Assembly (NCBI GenBank): GCA_963789885.1
Contig: CAWBNB010000057.1
Coordinates: 1 to 6,728 of the forward strand
Source: DATEDA01 sp963789885
GTDB lineage: Bacteria; Pseudomonadota; Gammaproteobacteria; Burkholderiales; SG8-39
Direction: 5' to 3'
Length of the DNA stretch: 6,728 nucleotides
Positions 1-6,272 of the stretch are shown here, piece by piece. How positions within the stretch are numbered: the stretch's first letter is position 1; each line of letters starts with the position of its first letter. Made by a program: the position numbers and the translations under genes. The notes beneath the pieces were generated by a model, which had not been told where the DNA came from, made no database searches, and saw only the letters and a list, made by a program, of their open reading frames with translations.

Positions 1-18
1 GCTAGAGGCGGTTTTTTT
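1..18 (+). terminator. 3' part of an intrinsic terminator (truncated by window edge)
   Basis: The window opens with GAGGCGG followed by seven T residues (12-18). That is the usual 3' half of a rho-independent terminator reading on the + strand. The matching 5' arm (expected to resemble CCGCCTC) would lie left of position 1, so the hairpin cannot be confirmed. It probably ends a + strand gene outside the window. It lies immediately beyond the stop codon of the minus-strand FimV-like gene, and seen from that strand the tract is A-rich ahead of the hairpin, so a bidirectional terminator serving both genes is plausible. Confidence 0.45.
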
Positions 19-22
19 GGTG

Positions 23-1036
23 CTACGGCGCCGGCTTCTTGATCGGCTGTCTCTTCCCGGCACCCTTCGCGCCGACCTCCCGCTCGAGGTCCGCGATCTC
101 GCGATCCCGTGCTTCGATGAGCCGTTTCAGGTCGTCGCGGGTTTGTTCCAGCGCCGTCGCCCGTTCCCGCGACTCCGCGAGCGCGCGCTCGCGCGCGACG
201 AGGTCGTCGCCCGCGGGCCCCGGCTCCCGCGCCACCGCGGCCGGACGGCTGCCCCCCGATTCGGGCTGGCCGCGTAGCGCGGCCAAGGTCTGCCGCGCCT
301 CCTCCGCGTTCACCGCGGCCACCGCGTCGCGGTCCGGGATCGTCAACGTGCGGCCGCTCTTCAGACGGCTCATGTCGCCGCCGATGAACGCGTCCTCGTT
401 GGCGCGATGGATCGCAACGACCGTCTGCGCGAACGTGACGCCGTCGTACTTGGTGGCCTGGGCGATCTTGAGGAGCGAGTCGCCGGGCTGCACGGTGTAA
501 GTCCCGCCCGGCTGCGGGACCGCGGCCGCGCGCGCGGCGTCGGCGGGCGGGGTCAGCGCCGGTGGCGCCGCTTCGGCCGGCTTCGGCGCCGCTGCGTCCG
601 CTCCGCCCGCAGCGGGCGGGAACGCGACCGAAGGCGGCTTCCGGTCCAGCGTATCGAGCAGGAAACTATACTGGCGCACGATCGGGGCGCCACCCGCCCA
701 CGACAGCTCGACGAGCAGGTTCACGAGCGGCTTGTCGATCGGATCGGTCGAGGTGACCTTGACGACCGGGCGGCCGTCCGCCTTCCGCTCGACCACCGCG
801 CGCAGCGCCTCGACCGGCGGCACCGGCGCGACGTGCGCGGAGCGATAGACATCGGCCGGAGCCACTCGCGCCGTGAGCGACTCCCCCTCGTTGCCCTGGA
901 CCGAAACGATGTCGATCTCGGTGTTCAGCGGCTCGCCGGTCCGCGACATGACCGCCAGCCGTCCGAGCCCGGCCGCCGGCGCGGCGAGCGGGACGACGAG
1001 AAGCGCGGCGAAGACGAGGCCGGATCGGCGCACCAT
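23..1036 (-). CDS. Short FimV-like protein with LysM domain and C-terminal coiled coil
   Basis: This 337-residue exported protein resembles the N-terminal half of FimV/TspA proteins, which sit at the inner membrane or periplasm and organise polar functions and type IV pilus machinery. A signal peptide (about 1-22) leads into a FimV-type N-terminal region (about 23-132; LGRLAVMSRTGEPL is characteristic). An Ala/Pro-rich linker follows (about 136-176), then a peptidoglycan-binding LysM repeat (about 179-235: TYTVQPGDSL to LTIPD). A charged heptad-like segment (about 278-322) is predicted to form a coiled coil, and the tail is basic. Full-length FimV proteins are usually much longer, with a transmembrane helix and a cytoplasmic TPR-type domain; both are absent here. 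The ATG at 1036 has CGGGAG 7 nt upstream (1044-1049). The TAG stop lies next to a terminator-like sequence, so the short form looks natural. The role in pilus biology is inferred from the family only. Confidence 0.85.
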   Translation of the reverse strand: MVRRSGLVFAALLVVPLAAPAAGLGRLAVMSRTGEPLNTEIDIVSVQGNEGESLTARVAPADVYRSAHVAPVPPVEALRAVVERKADGRPVVKVTSTDPIDKPLVNLLVELSWAGGAPIVRQYSFLLDTLDRKPPSVAFPPAAGGADAAAPKPAEAAPPALTPPADAARAAAVPQPGGTYTVQPGDSLLKIAQATKYDGVTFAQTVVAIHRANEDAFIGGDMSRLKSGRTLTIPDRDAVAAVNAEEARQTLAALRGQPESGGSRPAAVAREPGPAGDDLVARERALAESRERATALEQTRDDLKRLIEARDREIADLEREVGAKGAGKRQPIKKPAP

Positions 1037-1066
1037 GCAGTGGCTCCCGTGAATCTGTCCAGCGCG

Positions 1067-1075
1067 ATTATTTCA
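1067..1075 (-). promoter_or_regulatory. Candidate extended -10 promoter element for the FimV-like gene
   Basis: On the minus strand this reads TGA followed by AATAAT, an extended -10 (TGn) with five of six matches to TATAAT. It would start transcription near 1060 and leave a leader of about 24 nt containing the CGGGAG ribosome binding site. No good -35 is seen at the normal distance (TTGCGC lies about 22 nt away), which is tolerable for an extended -10 promoter. This is motif reading only. Confidence 0.35.
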
Positions 1076-1107
1076 GACTTGCGCGGAGCGGTGCGCGCAA
1101 CCGTGGT

Positions 1108-1113
1108 TAGAAT
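1108..1113 (+). promoter_or_regulatory. Candidate -10 element for the TctC/Bug receptor gene
   Basis: TAGAAT, in the context GGTTAGAATCG, matches five of six positions of the sigma-70 -10 hexamer and lies 25 nt upstream of the receptor start. No convincing -35 is found at 16-18 nt; a TTGCGC at 1079-1084 is 23 nt away. The small dyad AACC-GT-GGTT (1099-1108) overlaps its left edge. Together with the opposing candidate at 1067-1075 it makes the 102-bp gap a compact divergent promoter region. Confidence 0.3.
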
Positions 1114-1138
1114 CGCGGTAGCGAACCGGAGGAGCGGG

Positions 1139-2122
1139 ATGCCGCACGCGATGAGGCAGGCGCTGGGCGTGTTCATCGGTCTCGCACTCGCCGCCGGCGC
1201 GGCGGCGCAGGCCTTTCCCTCCAAGCCGATCCGCTACATCGTGCCTTTCCCGCCGGGCGGGCCGACCGACACCTTCTCCCGAGCCCTCACCGCGCAGCTC
1301 GGCGAAGCACTCGGCCAGCCGGTGGTCGTCGAGAACGTCCCCGGCGCCGGCGCATCGATCGGCATGGATCGCCTCGCGAAGTCGCCGCCCGACGGCTACA
1401 CGATCGGCCTCGCCACGACCGGCAGCCACGCGATTAACCCCCACCTCTACGGCGCGAAGCTCACCTACAACGCGCTGAAGGACTTCACGCCGCTCACGCT
1501 CGCCGTCTCCTACGTGAACGTCCTGGTCGTGAACCCGGCGGTCCCGGCGAGGTCGGTCGCCGAGCTGGTTGCCTATGCCAAGGCGAATCCGGGCAAGGTC
1601 AACTTCGGCTCCGCCGGCAACGGCTCCTCGAACCATCTTTCGGGCGAGCTCCTGAAGTCGCTCACCGGCGCGCCGATGCAGCACGTCCCGTACAAGGGCT
1701 CGGCGCCCGCGCTCACCGACGTGGTGAGCGGGCAGCTCACTTTCATGTTCGACATCCTGGTCACCGCCGTCCCGCAGATTCGTGCCGGCCGCGTGCGCGG
1801 ACTGGCGGTCACGAGCGCTAAGCGCAGCCCGTTCGCCCCGGACATCCCGACCATGAGCGAATCGGGCGTGCCGGGCTACGCCGAGGCCGGCGCCGATCTG
1901 TGGTTCGGCATTGTGGCGCCGGCGGGCGTGCCGAAGCCGGTGGTCGAGAAGCTGAACGGCGAGCTGATCCGCGTGCTCCGCTCGACGGCGATGCGCGAGC
2001 GGATCAGCGGCCAGTTCTTCGACGTCCGGACCTCGACCCCCGCCGAGTTCCAGAAGGTGATCGAATCCGACTACGAGAAGTGGGGAAAGATCGTACGGGC
2101 GTCGGGCGCGCGGGTGGACTGA
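1139..2122 (+). CDS. Bug/TctC-family tripartite tricarboxylate transporter substrate-binding protein
   Basis: This 327-residue periplasmic receptor belongs to the Bug (TctC) family, which binds carboxylates and other small organic solutes for TTT transporters. A signal peptide (about 1-25, AGAAAQA before FPSKPIR) precedes the family hallmarks: KPIRYIVPFPPGGPTD (29-44), the ENVPGAG loop (65-71), PPDGYT (83-88), HVPYKG (182-187) and DLWFGIVAP (253-261). Length is normal for the family. The frame is open for 244 codons upstream across the antisense of the FimV-like gene, but the ATG at 1139 is chosen because GGAGGAG (1128-1134) ends 4 nt before it and the signal peptide begins there. A second ATG at 1151 is possible. 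No TctA/TctB permease genes are adjacent, so it is an orphan receptor of the kind expanded in Burkholderiales. The ligand cannot be read from the sequence. Confidence 0.93.
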   Translation: MPHAMRQALGVFIGLALAAGAAAQAFPSKPIRYIVPFPPGGPTDTFSRALTAQLGEALGQPVVVENVPGAGASIGMDRLAKSPPDGYTIGLATTGSHAINPHLYGAKLTYNALKDFTPLTLAVSYVNVLVVNPAVPARSVAELVAYAKANPGKVNFGSAGNGSSNHLSGELLKSLTGAPMQHVPYKGSAPALTDVVSGQLTFMFDILVTAVPQIRAGRVRGLAVTSAKRSPFAPDIPTMSESGVPGYAEAGADLWFGIVAPAGVPKPVVEKLNGELIRVLRSTAMRERISGQFFDVRTSTPAEFQKVIESDYEKWGKIVRASGARVD

Positions 2123-2171
2123 CCGGCGGGAGTGGCACCTCGGACCCGTAACGCGATCCGGCTTGTCGGGG

Positions 2172-3647
2172 TCATTTCGTCCCCGGCGCGACCTGCTCGC
2201 GCGCTTTCTGCTGCTCCTGGTGGACGTCGAGCATCAGCCTGTAGGCCGTGTAGTACTTGTAGATGTTGCGCACGTAAGTCGTCGTCTCGATGCCGATCTT
2301 CTCGGCGGCGACGATCTCGACGTTGTTGAACCACTGGTCGGGATCGAGGCTGCGCTTCTCCGCTTCCCTGCGCATGCGCGCGATGTTCCCGGGGCCCGCG
2401 TTGTAGGACGCGAAGGCAAAGAGCGAGCGGTTAGTCTCGTCGAATTTTGCATCGGCAAAGTAGCGGGTCATGAGTTGATCCATGTACTTTGCGCCGCCAT
2501 GGATGTTCGGTTCGGTGACCTTGATGTCGCCGACTTTCAGCTCCGCGCCCGTCGCGGGCATGATCTGCATGACGCCGATCGCGCCGACGTGGCTCTTGGC
2601 GTCCTGGTTGAGCTGCGACTCCTGGTAGCCCTGCGCGGCGAGCATCAGCGGGTCGAAGCCGTACTTCTCGCCGTACTTGCGGAAGAGCGCCAGCGTCTGC
2701 TCGAAGCGCTTCCAGTCGGCCGAGCCGGTCGGGTCCTTGAGCGCCTTGGCCCGGTCGTAGTACTGCTTCTTGCGCGCCTCCAGCAGGTTCTGCTTCTTTA
2801 TGAAATTCGCGATGAAGTCGTTGATGACCTCCTGCAGCTTCGGGCTGTCCTTGCGGATCGCCCAGCCGACCATGCCGCCGGTCCGTACCGTGGCCTGCTC
2901 GTTCACCTTGACCTTGGGCAGCACCTGCGCCCAGATCCGCGCCTTCCAGTCGTCGACGACGATCGCCTCGAGGAGCCCCGCATTCAGCATCTCCAGCATG
3001 TCCTCGTCCTCGAGGGAATCGGGGACCAGGACGAGCTTCGCCGGGGCCTTGCGCTCCTTCTTGAGGCGCTCGTTGAGCGCGACGAGGCTTTCGTAATAGC
3101 TCGACGCCTTGCGGACGTGGACGGTCTTGCCCGCGAGGTCCTCCGCGGTCGCGATCGCGGGCGACTTGGGCCCGGTCACGACCAGCTCCGACACCGGCTT
3201 CTGATCCGCCGGTGCCACGAAGTCGACGATCTTCTTGCGCTCGTCGGTGACGGTCAGGTTCCCGGCAGCGATTTCGCCCCGGCCATCGACGACGTCCTGC
3301 AGGAGCTTGTCGCGCGTCGTCGGGATCATGACGACGGTGATCGGCCGCTTGCCGAGCTCCTTCGCGTACTTCTTGTTGATGTACTGCTCGAAGTCGCGCA
3401 CGAGGTCCGCGGTGATGCCGCGCTCGCGGCCCTTGTCGTTGTAGTAGAGGGTGCGGCTGTAGGGCACGAGCACGCGGATGACTCGCCGCTTGACCATCTC
3501 GTCGAAGTCGCCCTTCAATGCCTGGACTTCGGTGGGCAGGGCACGCGGCTTGGCTGGCGCCTTGGCGGCCTCCTGGGCAAGTGCAGTGGGCGCCAAGACG
3601 AAGAGCAGCGCGCTGAGCGCCGCACGGAGTGGGAGCCGGTTTGTCAT
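2172..3647 (-). CDS. mltF: MltF-like lytic transglycosylase with N-terminal solute-binding (SBP_bac_3) module
   Basis: This 491-residue exported enzyme is predicted to cleave the MurNAc-GlcNAc bond of peptidoglycan, forming 1,6-anhydro-MurNAc ends. A signal peptide (1-24, APTALA before QEA) has no lipobox cysteine. An amino-acid-binding-protein-like module follows (about 47-285). Its GNLTVTDERKKIVDF segment (129-143) carries Arg137, at the position that grips the ligand carboxylate in this family, and the DD at 232-233 is a second pocket candidate. The SLT domain (about 315-475) has catalytic Glu343 in YQES, GVMQIMPATG (358-367) and AFASYNAGPGNI (411-422). The order matches MltF, though the GVMQIMP motif is closer to Slt/MltC-type domains than to what I recall of E. 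coli MltF. The ATG at 3647 is chosen because the signal peptide begins there; the frame extends upstream to a TTG at 3749 without signal-like sequence. No strong ribosome binding site is visible. The gene converges on the TctC receptor across 49 nt. Confidence 0.9.
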   Translation of the reverse strand: MTNRLPLRAALSALLFVLAPTALAQEAAKAPAKPRALPTEVQALKGDFDEMVKRRVIRVLVPYSRTLYYNDKGRERGITADLVRDFEQYINKKYAKELGKRPITVVMIPTTRDKLLQDVVDGRGEIAAGNLTVTDERKKIVDFVAPADQKPVSELVVTGPKSPAIATAEDLAGKTVHVRKASSYYESLVALNERLKKERKAPAKLVLVPDSLEDEDMLEMLNAGLLEAIVVDDWKARIWAQVLPKVKVNEQATVRTGGMVGWAIRKDSPKLQEVINDFIANFIKKQNLLEARKKQYYDRAKALKDPTGSADWKRFEQTLALFRKYGEKYGFDPLMLAAQGYQESQLNQDAKSHVGAIGVMQIMPATGAELKVGDIKVTEPNIHGGAKYMDQLMTRYFADAKFDETNRSLFAFASYNAGPGNIARMRREAEKRSLDPDQWFNNVEIVAAEKIGIETTTYVRNIYKYYTAYRLMLDVHQEQQKAREQVAPGTK

Positions 3648-3812
3648 GGGTTCGAATCTCGTCGGAGATGGCAGGCTGCGGCCGCCGCAGGGTCCATGCG
3701 CGAGTTCGTCAGCAGGTAGCAGATCACGAAAGCGTAGGCGCGCAGTCAATTACAGAAAGTTTGGACGCGGCCCAGCGTACCAAGCTTGCTCTAGGTCAAA
3801 TGGGCGTGAGGC
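3648..3812 (-). promoter_or_regulatory. Leader/promoter region of the MltF-like gene
   Basis: This 165-bp spacer separates the GST-like stop from the mltF-like start. On the minus strand it holds TTGACT (3744-3749), a five-of-six -35 match, but the hexamer 17 nt further on (TGATCT) is a poor -10. TGTAAT (3749-3754) is a five-of-six -10 match without a good -35. A perfect hairpin, CTGCGG-CCG-CCGCAG (3676-3690 on +), lies about 28 nt before the start codon. No Shine-Dalgarno match stronger than GACGAGA is seen. It probably carries the mltF-like promoter and structured leader; the exact start is unresolved. Confidence 0.3.
3676..3690. repeat. Perfect 6-bp inverted repeat (hairpin) in the mltF-like leader
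   Basis: CTGCGG, a three-base CCG loop and CCGCAG form a perfect stem of six pairs, mostly G-C. It would lie in the 5' leader of the mltF-like mRNA, or downstream of the GST-like gene if transcription reads through. No T-run follows on either strand, so it is not a standard intrinsic terminator. At this GC content such palindromes can arise by chance. Confidence 0.4.
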
Positions 3813-4442
3813 TCAGCGTCCGGTTGCGACCGGCTGCGCTTCGGGCCGCGTCGCGGTGAACGACGGCCGCGCGTCGACCCGCGCGAAGTAGGACGCGAGC
3901 GTGGGATGACGGCGCCGCCAGCCGAACTCGGGGAAGCGCAGATCGAGGTAGCCGAGCGCACAACCCGCGGCGATGTCGGCGAGCCCGAAGCCGGACTGGG
4001 TGAGCCACTCGCTCGCGCCGAGGAGCCGCGCGAGCTCGGCGGCGCCCGCTTCGATCTTCCGCACCTGCCGGCCGATCCAGTCGCCGCTCTGCAGATCCGC
4101 CGGCCGGCTGCGCTCGAGGACAACGAGCACTACCGCGTCGGACACACCGTCGGCAAGCGCCTCGATCTGCTTGTGCGCGATGCGCAGGTCGGGATCGGCC
4201 GGGATGAGTTGCGGCGGCCGGCCGAGCGTCTCGAGATACTCGAGGATCACCTTCGAGTCGTAGACGACGCGGGCGTCGTCGAGGATCAACGCGGGGACCT
4301 TTCCCAGCGGGTTCGTTCCCGGCACTGCGGTGCCCGCCGCCCACGGGTTCTCGACGATCTCGTCGCACGCGAGGGCCTTCTCGCGGAGCGCCACCCGCAC
4401 CTTGCGTGCGAACGGGCTCGGCTTGGCGATGACGAGCTTCAT
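3813..4442 (-). CDS. Glutathione S-transferase family protein, YibF-like
   Basis: This 209-residue cytosolic protein has a thioredoxin-fold N-terminal domain (about 1-75) and an all-helical C-terminal domain (about 85-200). It closely recalls E. coli YibF: KPSPFARKVRVAL (7-19, Ser9 the likely glutathione-contacting residue), NPLGKVPAL with the cis-proline Pro50 (44-52), DS at 62-63 for the gamma-glutamyl moiety, KQIEALADGVSDA (91-103), and LADIAAGCALGYLDLRF (154-170) containing the N-capping box. YibF-type proteins bind glutathione, but their physiological substrate is unknown, so none is assigned. The frame is open upstream to 4808, overlapping the cupin antisense; the ATG at 4442 is chosen because the fold begins directly with MKLVIAKPSPFARKV. 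No strong ribosome binding site precedes it. Divergent from the cupin gene with 63 bp between starts. Confidence 0.9.
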   Translation of the reverse strand: MKLVIAKPSPFARKVRVALREKALACDEIVENPWAAGTAVPGTNPLGKVPALILDDARVVYDSKVILEYLETLGRPPQLIPADPDLRIAHKQIEALADGVSDAVVLVVLERSRPADLQSGDWIGRQVRKIEAGAAELARLLGASEWLTQSGFGLADIAAGCALGYLDLRFPEFGWRRRHPTLASYFARVDARPSFTATRPEAQPVATGR

Positions 4443-4459
4443 GGTGCCGTACCGTCGGC

Positions 4460-4466
4460 TATGATG
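4460..4466. promoter_or_regulatory. Overlapping -10-like hexamers between divergent GST-like and cupin genes
   Basis: On the + strand TATGAT (4460-4465) matches five of six positions of the -10 consensus and would start transcription near 4472, ahead of the cupin ribosome binding site. On the minus strand the shifted hexamer CATCAT (4461-4466) matches four of six and would start near 4454, giving a leader of about 12 nt for the GST-like gene. The -35 regions are poor (TTCATG at 4438-4443 for the + strand). A bidirectional promoter is an inference. Confidence 0.35.
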
Positions 4467-4505
4467 AGCACGTGGCCCGAGCAAACCCAGTCGACGGAGC
4501 AGCCC

Positions 4506-4778
4506 ATGGACCGCGAGACCTTCGAAGCCAGACTGAAAGCCGAACGTTACCCGGAAATTCGGGAAGCCGAGCTCGCGCCGCACTGCCGGAACGCCGAGCA
4601 CAGCCACCCGTTCGACGTGCTCGCGCTCGTCCTCCAGGGCAAGATCACCCTGACGGTCGCGGGGGCGGCGCGCACCTATCGACCGGGCGATGAATTCTCG
4701 ATGCCGGCCGGCTGCGCGCACGTCGAGGACGTTGGTCCCGAGGGCGTGCGCTACCTCGTCGGCCGGCGTCCGCGATAG
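4506..4778 (+). CDS. Small single-domain cupin protein
   Basis: This 90-residue protein is a single cupin barrel. Motif 1 is represented by EHSHPF (31-36) with His32 and His34, followed by VLQGKITL with Gly45. The glutamate usual after the HxH pair is not present. Motif 2 is GDEFSMPAGCAHVED (61-75), fitting G(x5)PxG(x2)H with His72. Three histidines could bind a metal, but no reaction can be assigned; stand-alone cupins of this size include sugar or small-ligand binding proteins as well as enzymes. The ATG at 4506 is chosen because GGAG (4496-4499) lies 6 nt upstream. In-frame ATGs at 4461 and 4464 lack a ribosome binding site and overlap the candidate -10. It is divergent from the GST-like gene and convergent with the M20 peptidase gene (48-nt gap). 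Confidence 0.85.
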   Translation: MDRETFEARLKAERYPEIREAELAPHCRNAEHSHPFDVLALVLQGKITLTVAGAARTYRPGDEFSMPAGCAHVEDVGPEGVRYLVGRRPR

Positions 4779-4791
4779 CCTGCCCCGCAAC

Positions 4792-4806
4792 GCGGCGCGG
4801 CGCCGC
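4792..4806. terminator. GC palindrome between convergent genes, possible terminator hairpin
   Basis: GCGGCGCGGCGCCGC is a near-perfect palindrome: six pairs (GCGGCG/CGCCGC) around a CGG loop. It lies 13 nt after the cupin stop and 20 nt beyond the M20 peptidase stop, where a shared terminator would be expected. There is no T-run on either side, so rho-independent termination would be weak. The fold is clear; the function is a guess from position. Confidence 0.3.
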
Positions 4807-4826
4807 ACGGACGGCGACGGGCCGCG

Positions 4827-6224
4827 TTAGCTCGGCGGCACGCGGCCTTTCACCTCGCCGAGGTCCCACATCACCCCGGCCATGATGCGCAGCGCGTCGC
4901 GGGCGACGGGCGCGAGGAGGTGCTCGTCCGGCGCGTGCTGGCTGCACGCCGCGTACGAGTGCGGGATCCACACTGTCGGCAACCCGAGCACCTCGGTAAA
5001 CACGTCGTTCGGGAGCGAGCCGCCGATGTTCGGCAGGATCGCAGGCTTGCGGCCGGTCGTGCGACGGATCGACCCGGCCGTCCACTTCACCCACGGGTGA
5101 TCCGGATCGATCCGCGTCGCGGCGAAGAAGCCGTCGCGCGCAGGCGTCACCTCGACGATCGGGAAGCCGTGGCGCGCGAGGTGGCGCCTCAGCGCTGGAA
5201 CGATGTCCGCGGGGTCGATGCCGACGACGTAGCGCAGCTGGCAGTGCGCGCTCGCGCGCGGCGGGATCGCGTTCACCGGCCGGTCCGGGTTGCCGCAGAC
5301 GAAGGCGAGCACTTCGAAGCTCGACCAGCCGAACACGCGCTCCGCGGGCGATAGACCCGGCTCGCCCCAGTCTGCATCGACCGTCGGTCCATCCGGCCCC
5401 GCATCCACCTCGCAGTCGGCGAGCGCGGCGCGGACCGACGGCGTGAGCGTGGCCGGGCGCCACTCGGGCACGCGAATCTCGCCCCTGGGGCCGGTGATCG
5501 TCGCAAGCGCCTGCGCCAGGACGATGCCCGGGTTCGCGATCAGGCCGCCCCAGTTTCCCGAGTGGTGACCGCCCGCCCGCAGGGCGACGACGAGCTCCAT
5601 GTTCAGCACGCCGCGCGAACCGAGAAAGATCGTCGCCCGCTCCGGCGCGAGCCGCGGCCCGTCGGAAGCGATGAACACGTCTGCGGCAAATTCGGCGCGA
5701 TGCCGCTCGCACACCTCGCGCAGGCCCGGCGAGCCGATCTCCTCGCCGGTCTCGATCAGCACCTTGAGGTTGAAGCCGAGCCGGCCGCGCGCCGCAAGCG
5801 CCGCATCGACCGCCGCGAGGTTGATGGTGTGCTGGCCCTTGTTGTCCGCGGTCCCGCGGCCGTAGACGCGCTCGCCCTCGCGGGTGAGCCGCCACGGATC
5901 GAGACCGGCGCGCCACTGCGCTTCCTGCCCGCGGATCACGTCGCCGTGTCCATAGGAGAACACCGTCGCCGCCTCGGGATCCTCGATCCGCTCGGCGAGC
6001 AGAAACGGGCCGCCGCCCGGCACCGGGTTGTCGAGTACGCGGCAGCGAAATCCGAGGCGCTCGAAGCTCGGTTGCATCTCGCCGGTCAGGTAGCGCGCAA
6101 GCTCCGCGCTGCGGTCGGGATTCTGGCTCTCGGTCGGAATCGCCACGCGGCGTCCGAGGTCGGCGAAGAATCGCCCGCCGTCGAAGTAGCGCTCGACGCG
6201 CGCGATCGCCTGTTCGCGGCTCAT
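4827..6224 (-). CDS. M20 family metallopeptidase (ArgE/DapE/carnosinase-like)
   Basis: This 465-residue di-zinc hydrolase of the M20 clan is predicted to be cytosolic, since no signal peptide is seen. All catalytic positions can be recognised: His93 and Asp95 in YGHGDV, bridging Asp127 in GRGTADNKGQ (123-131), catalytic Glu161 and metal-binding Glu162 in ETGEEIG, Asp188 in SDGP, and the C-terminal metal ligand His430 in QHAPDEHL. The stretch from about 205 to 320 is the inserted dimerisation (lid) domain, starting with GSRGVLNMEL. Family members hydrolyse dipeptides, N-acyl amino acids or N-carbamoyl compounds; the substrate cannot be read from sequence. The ATG at 6224 is secure: GGAGGAA (6233-6239 on +) lies 8 nt upstream. 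It follows the cysteine-rich membrane protein gene in the same direction after 48 nt, so the two are probably co-transcribed. Confidence 0.93.
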   Translation of the reverse strand: MSREQAIARVERYFDGGRFFADLGRRVAIPTESQNPDRSAELARYLTGEMQPSFERLGFRCRVLDNPVPGGGPFLLAERIEDPEAATVFSYGHGDVIRGQEAQWRAGLDPWRLTREGERVYGRGTADNKGQHTINLAAVDAALAARGRLGFNLKVLIETGEEIGSPGLREVCERHRAEFAADVFIASDGPRLAPERATIFLGSRGVLNMELVVALRAGGHHSGNWGGLIANPGIVLAQALATITGPRGEIRVPEWRPATLTPSVRAALADCEVDAGPDGPTVDADWGEPGLSPAERVFGWSSFEVLAFVCGNPDRPVNAIPPRASAHCQLRYVVGIDPADIVPALRRHLARHGFPIVEVTPARDGFFAATRIDPDHPWVKWTAGSIRRTTGRKPAILPNIGGSLPNDVFTEVLGLPTVWIPHSYAACSQHAPDEHLLAPVARDALRIMAGVMWDLGEVKGRVPPS

Positions 6225-6272
6225 CCGTTTCGTTCCTCCGTCTGCGCCGGTATCCGTTCTCTCGGAGCCGGG

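Noticed and set aside
407..1138. Upstream in-frame extension of the TctC receptor frame across the FimV-like gene.
   Set aside because: The extension is Arg-rich antisense of the FimV-like gene; the signal peptide and a strong GGAGGAG site place the real start at 1139.
2167..2185. CGGGG and CCCCG arms around a nine-base loop as a terminator for the TctC gene.
   Set aside because: Only five pairs, a large loop, no T-run, and it overlaps the stop region of the mltF-like gene; too weak to call.
3643..3663. GGGTTCGAATCTC resembles the T-arm of a tRNA, raising the idea of a tRNA fragment or attachment site at the mltF-like start.
   Set aside because: The stem around TTCGAAT needs two wobble pairs, no anticodon or acceptor arm fits upstream, and the upstream bases encode the signal peptide on the other strand. 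No integrase or element boundary is visible.
2163..3719. Long + strand open frame (about 518 codons) opposite the mltF-like gene.
   Set aside because: Its translation is a biased Leu/Val/Arg/Asp mix with no recognisable domain, while the minus strand encodes a complete MltF-like enzyme with signal peptide and catalytic motifs. High GC lowers stop frequency in the antisense frame.
3906..4505. Upstream in-frame extension of the cupin frame across the GST-like gene.
   Set aside because: It is antisense to a well-supported GST-fold gene and has no domain; the ribosome binding site at 4496-4499 fixes the start at 4506.
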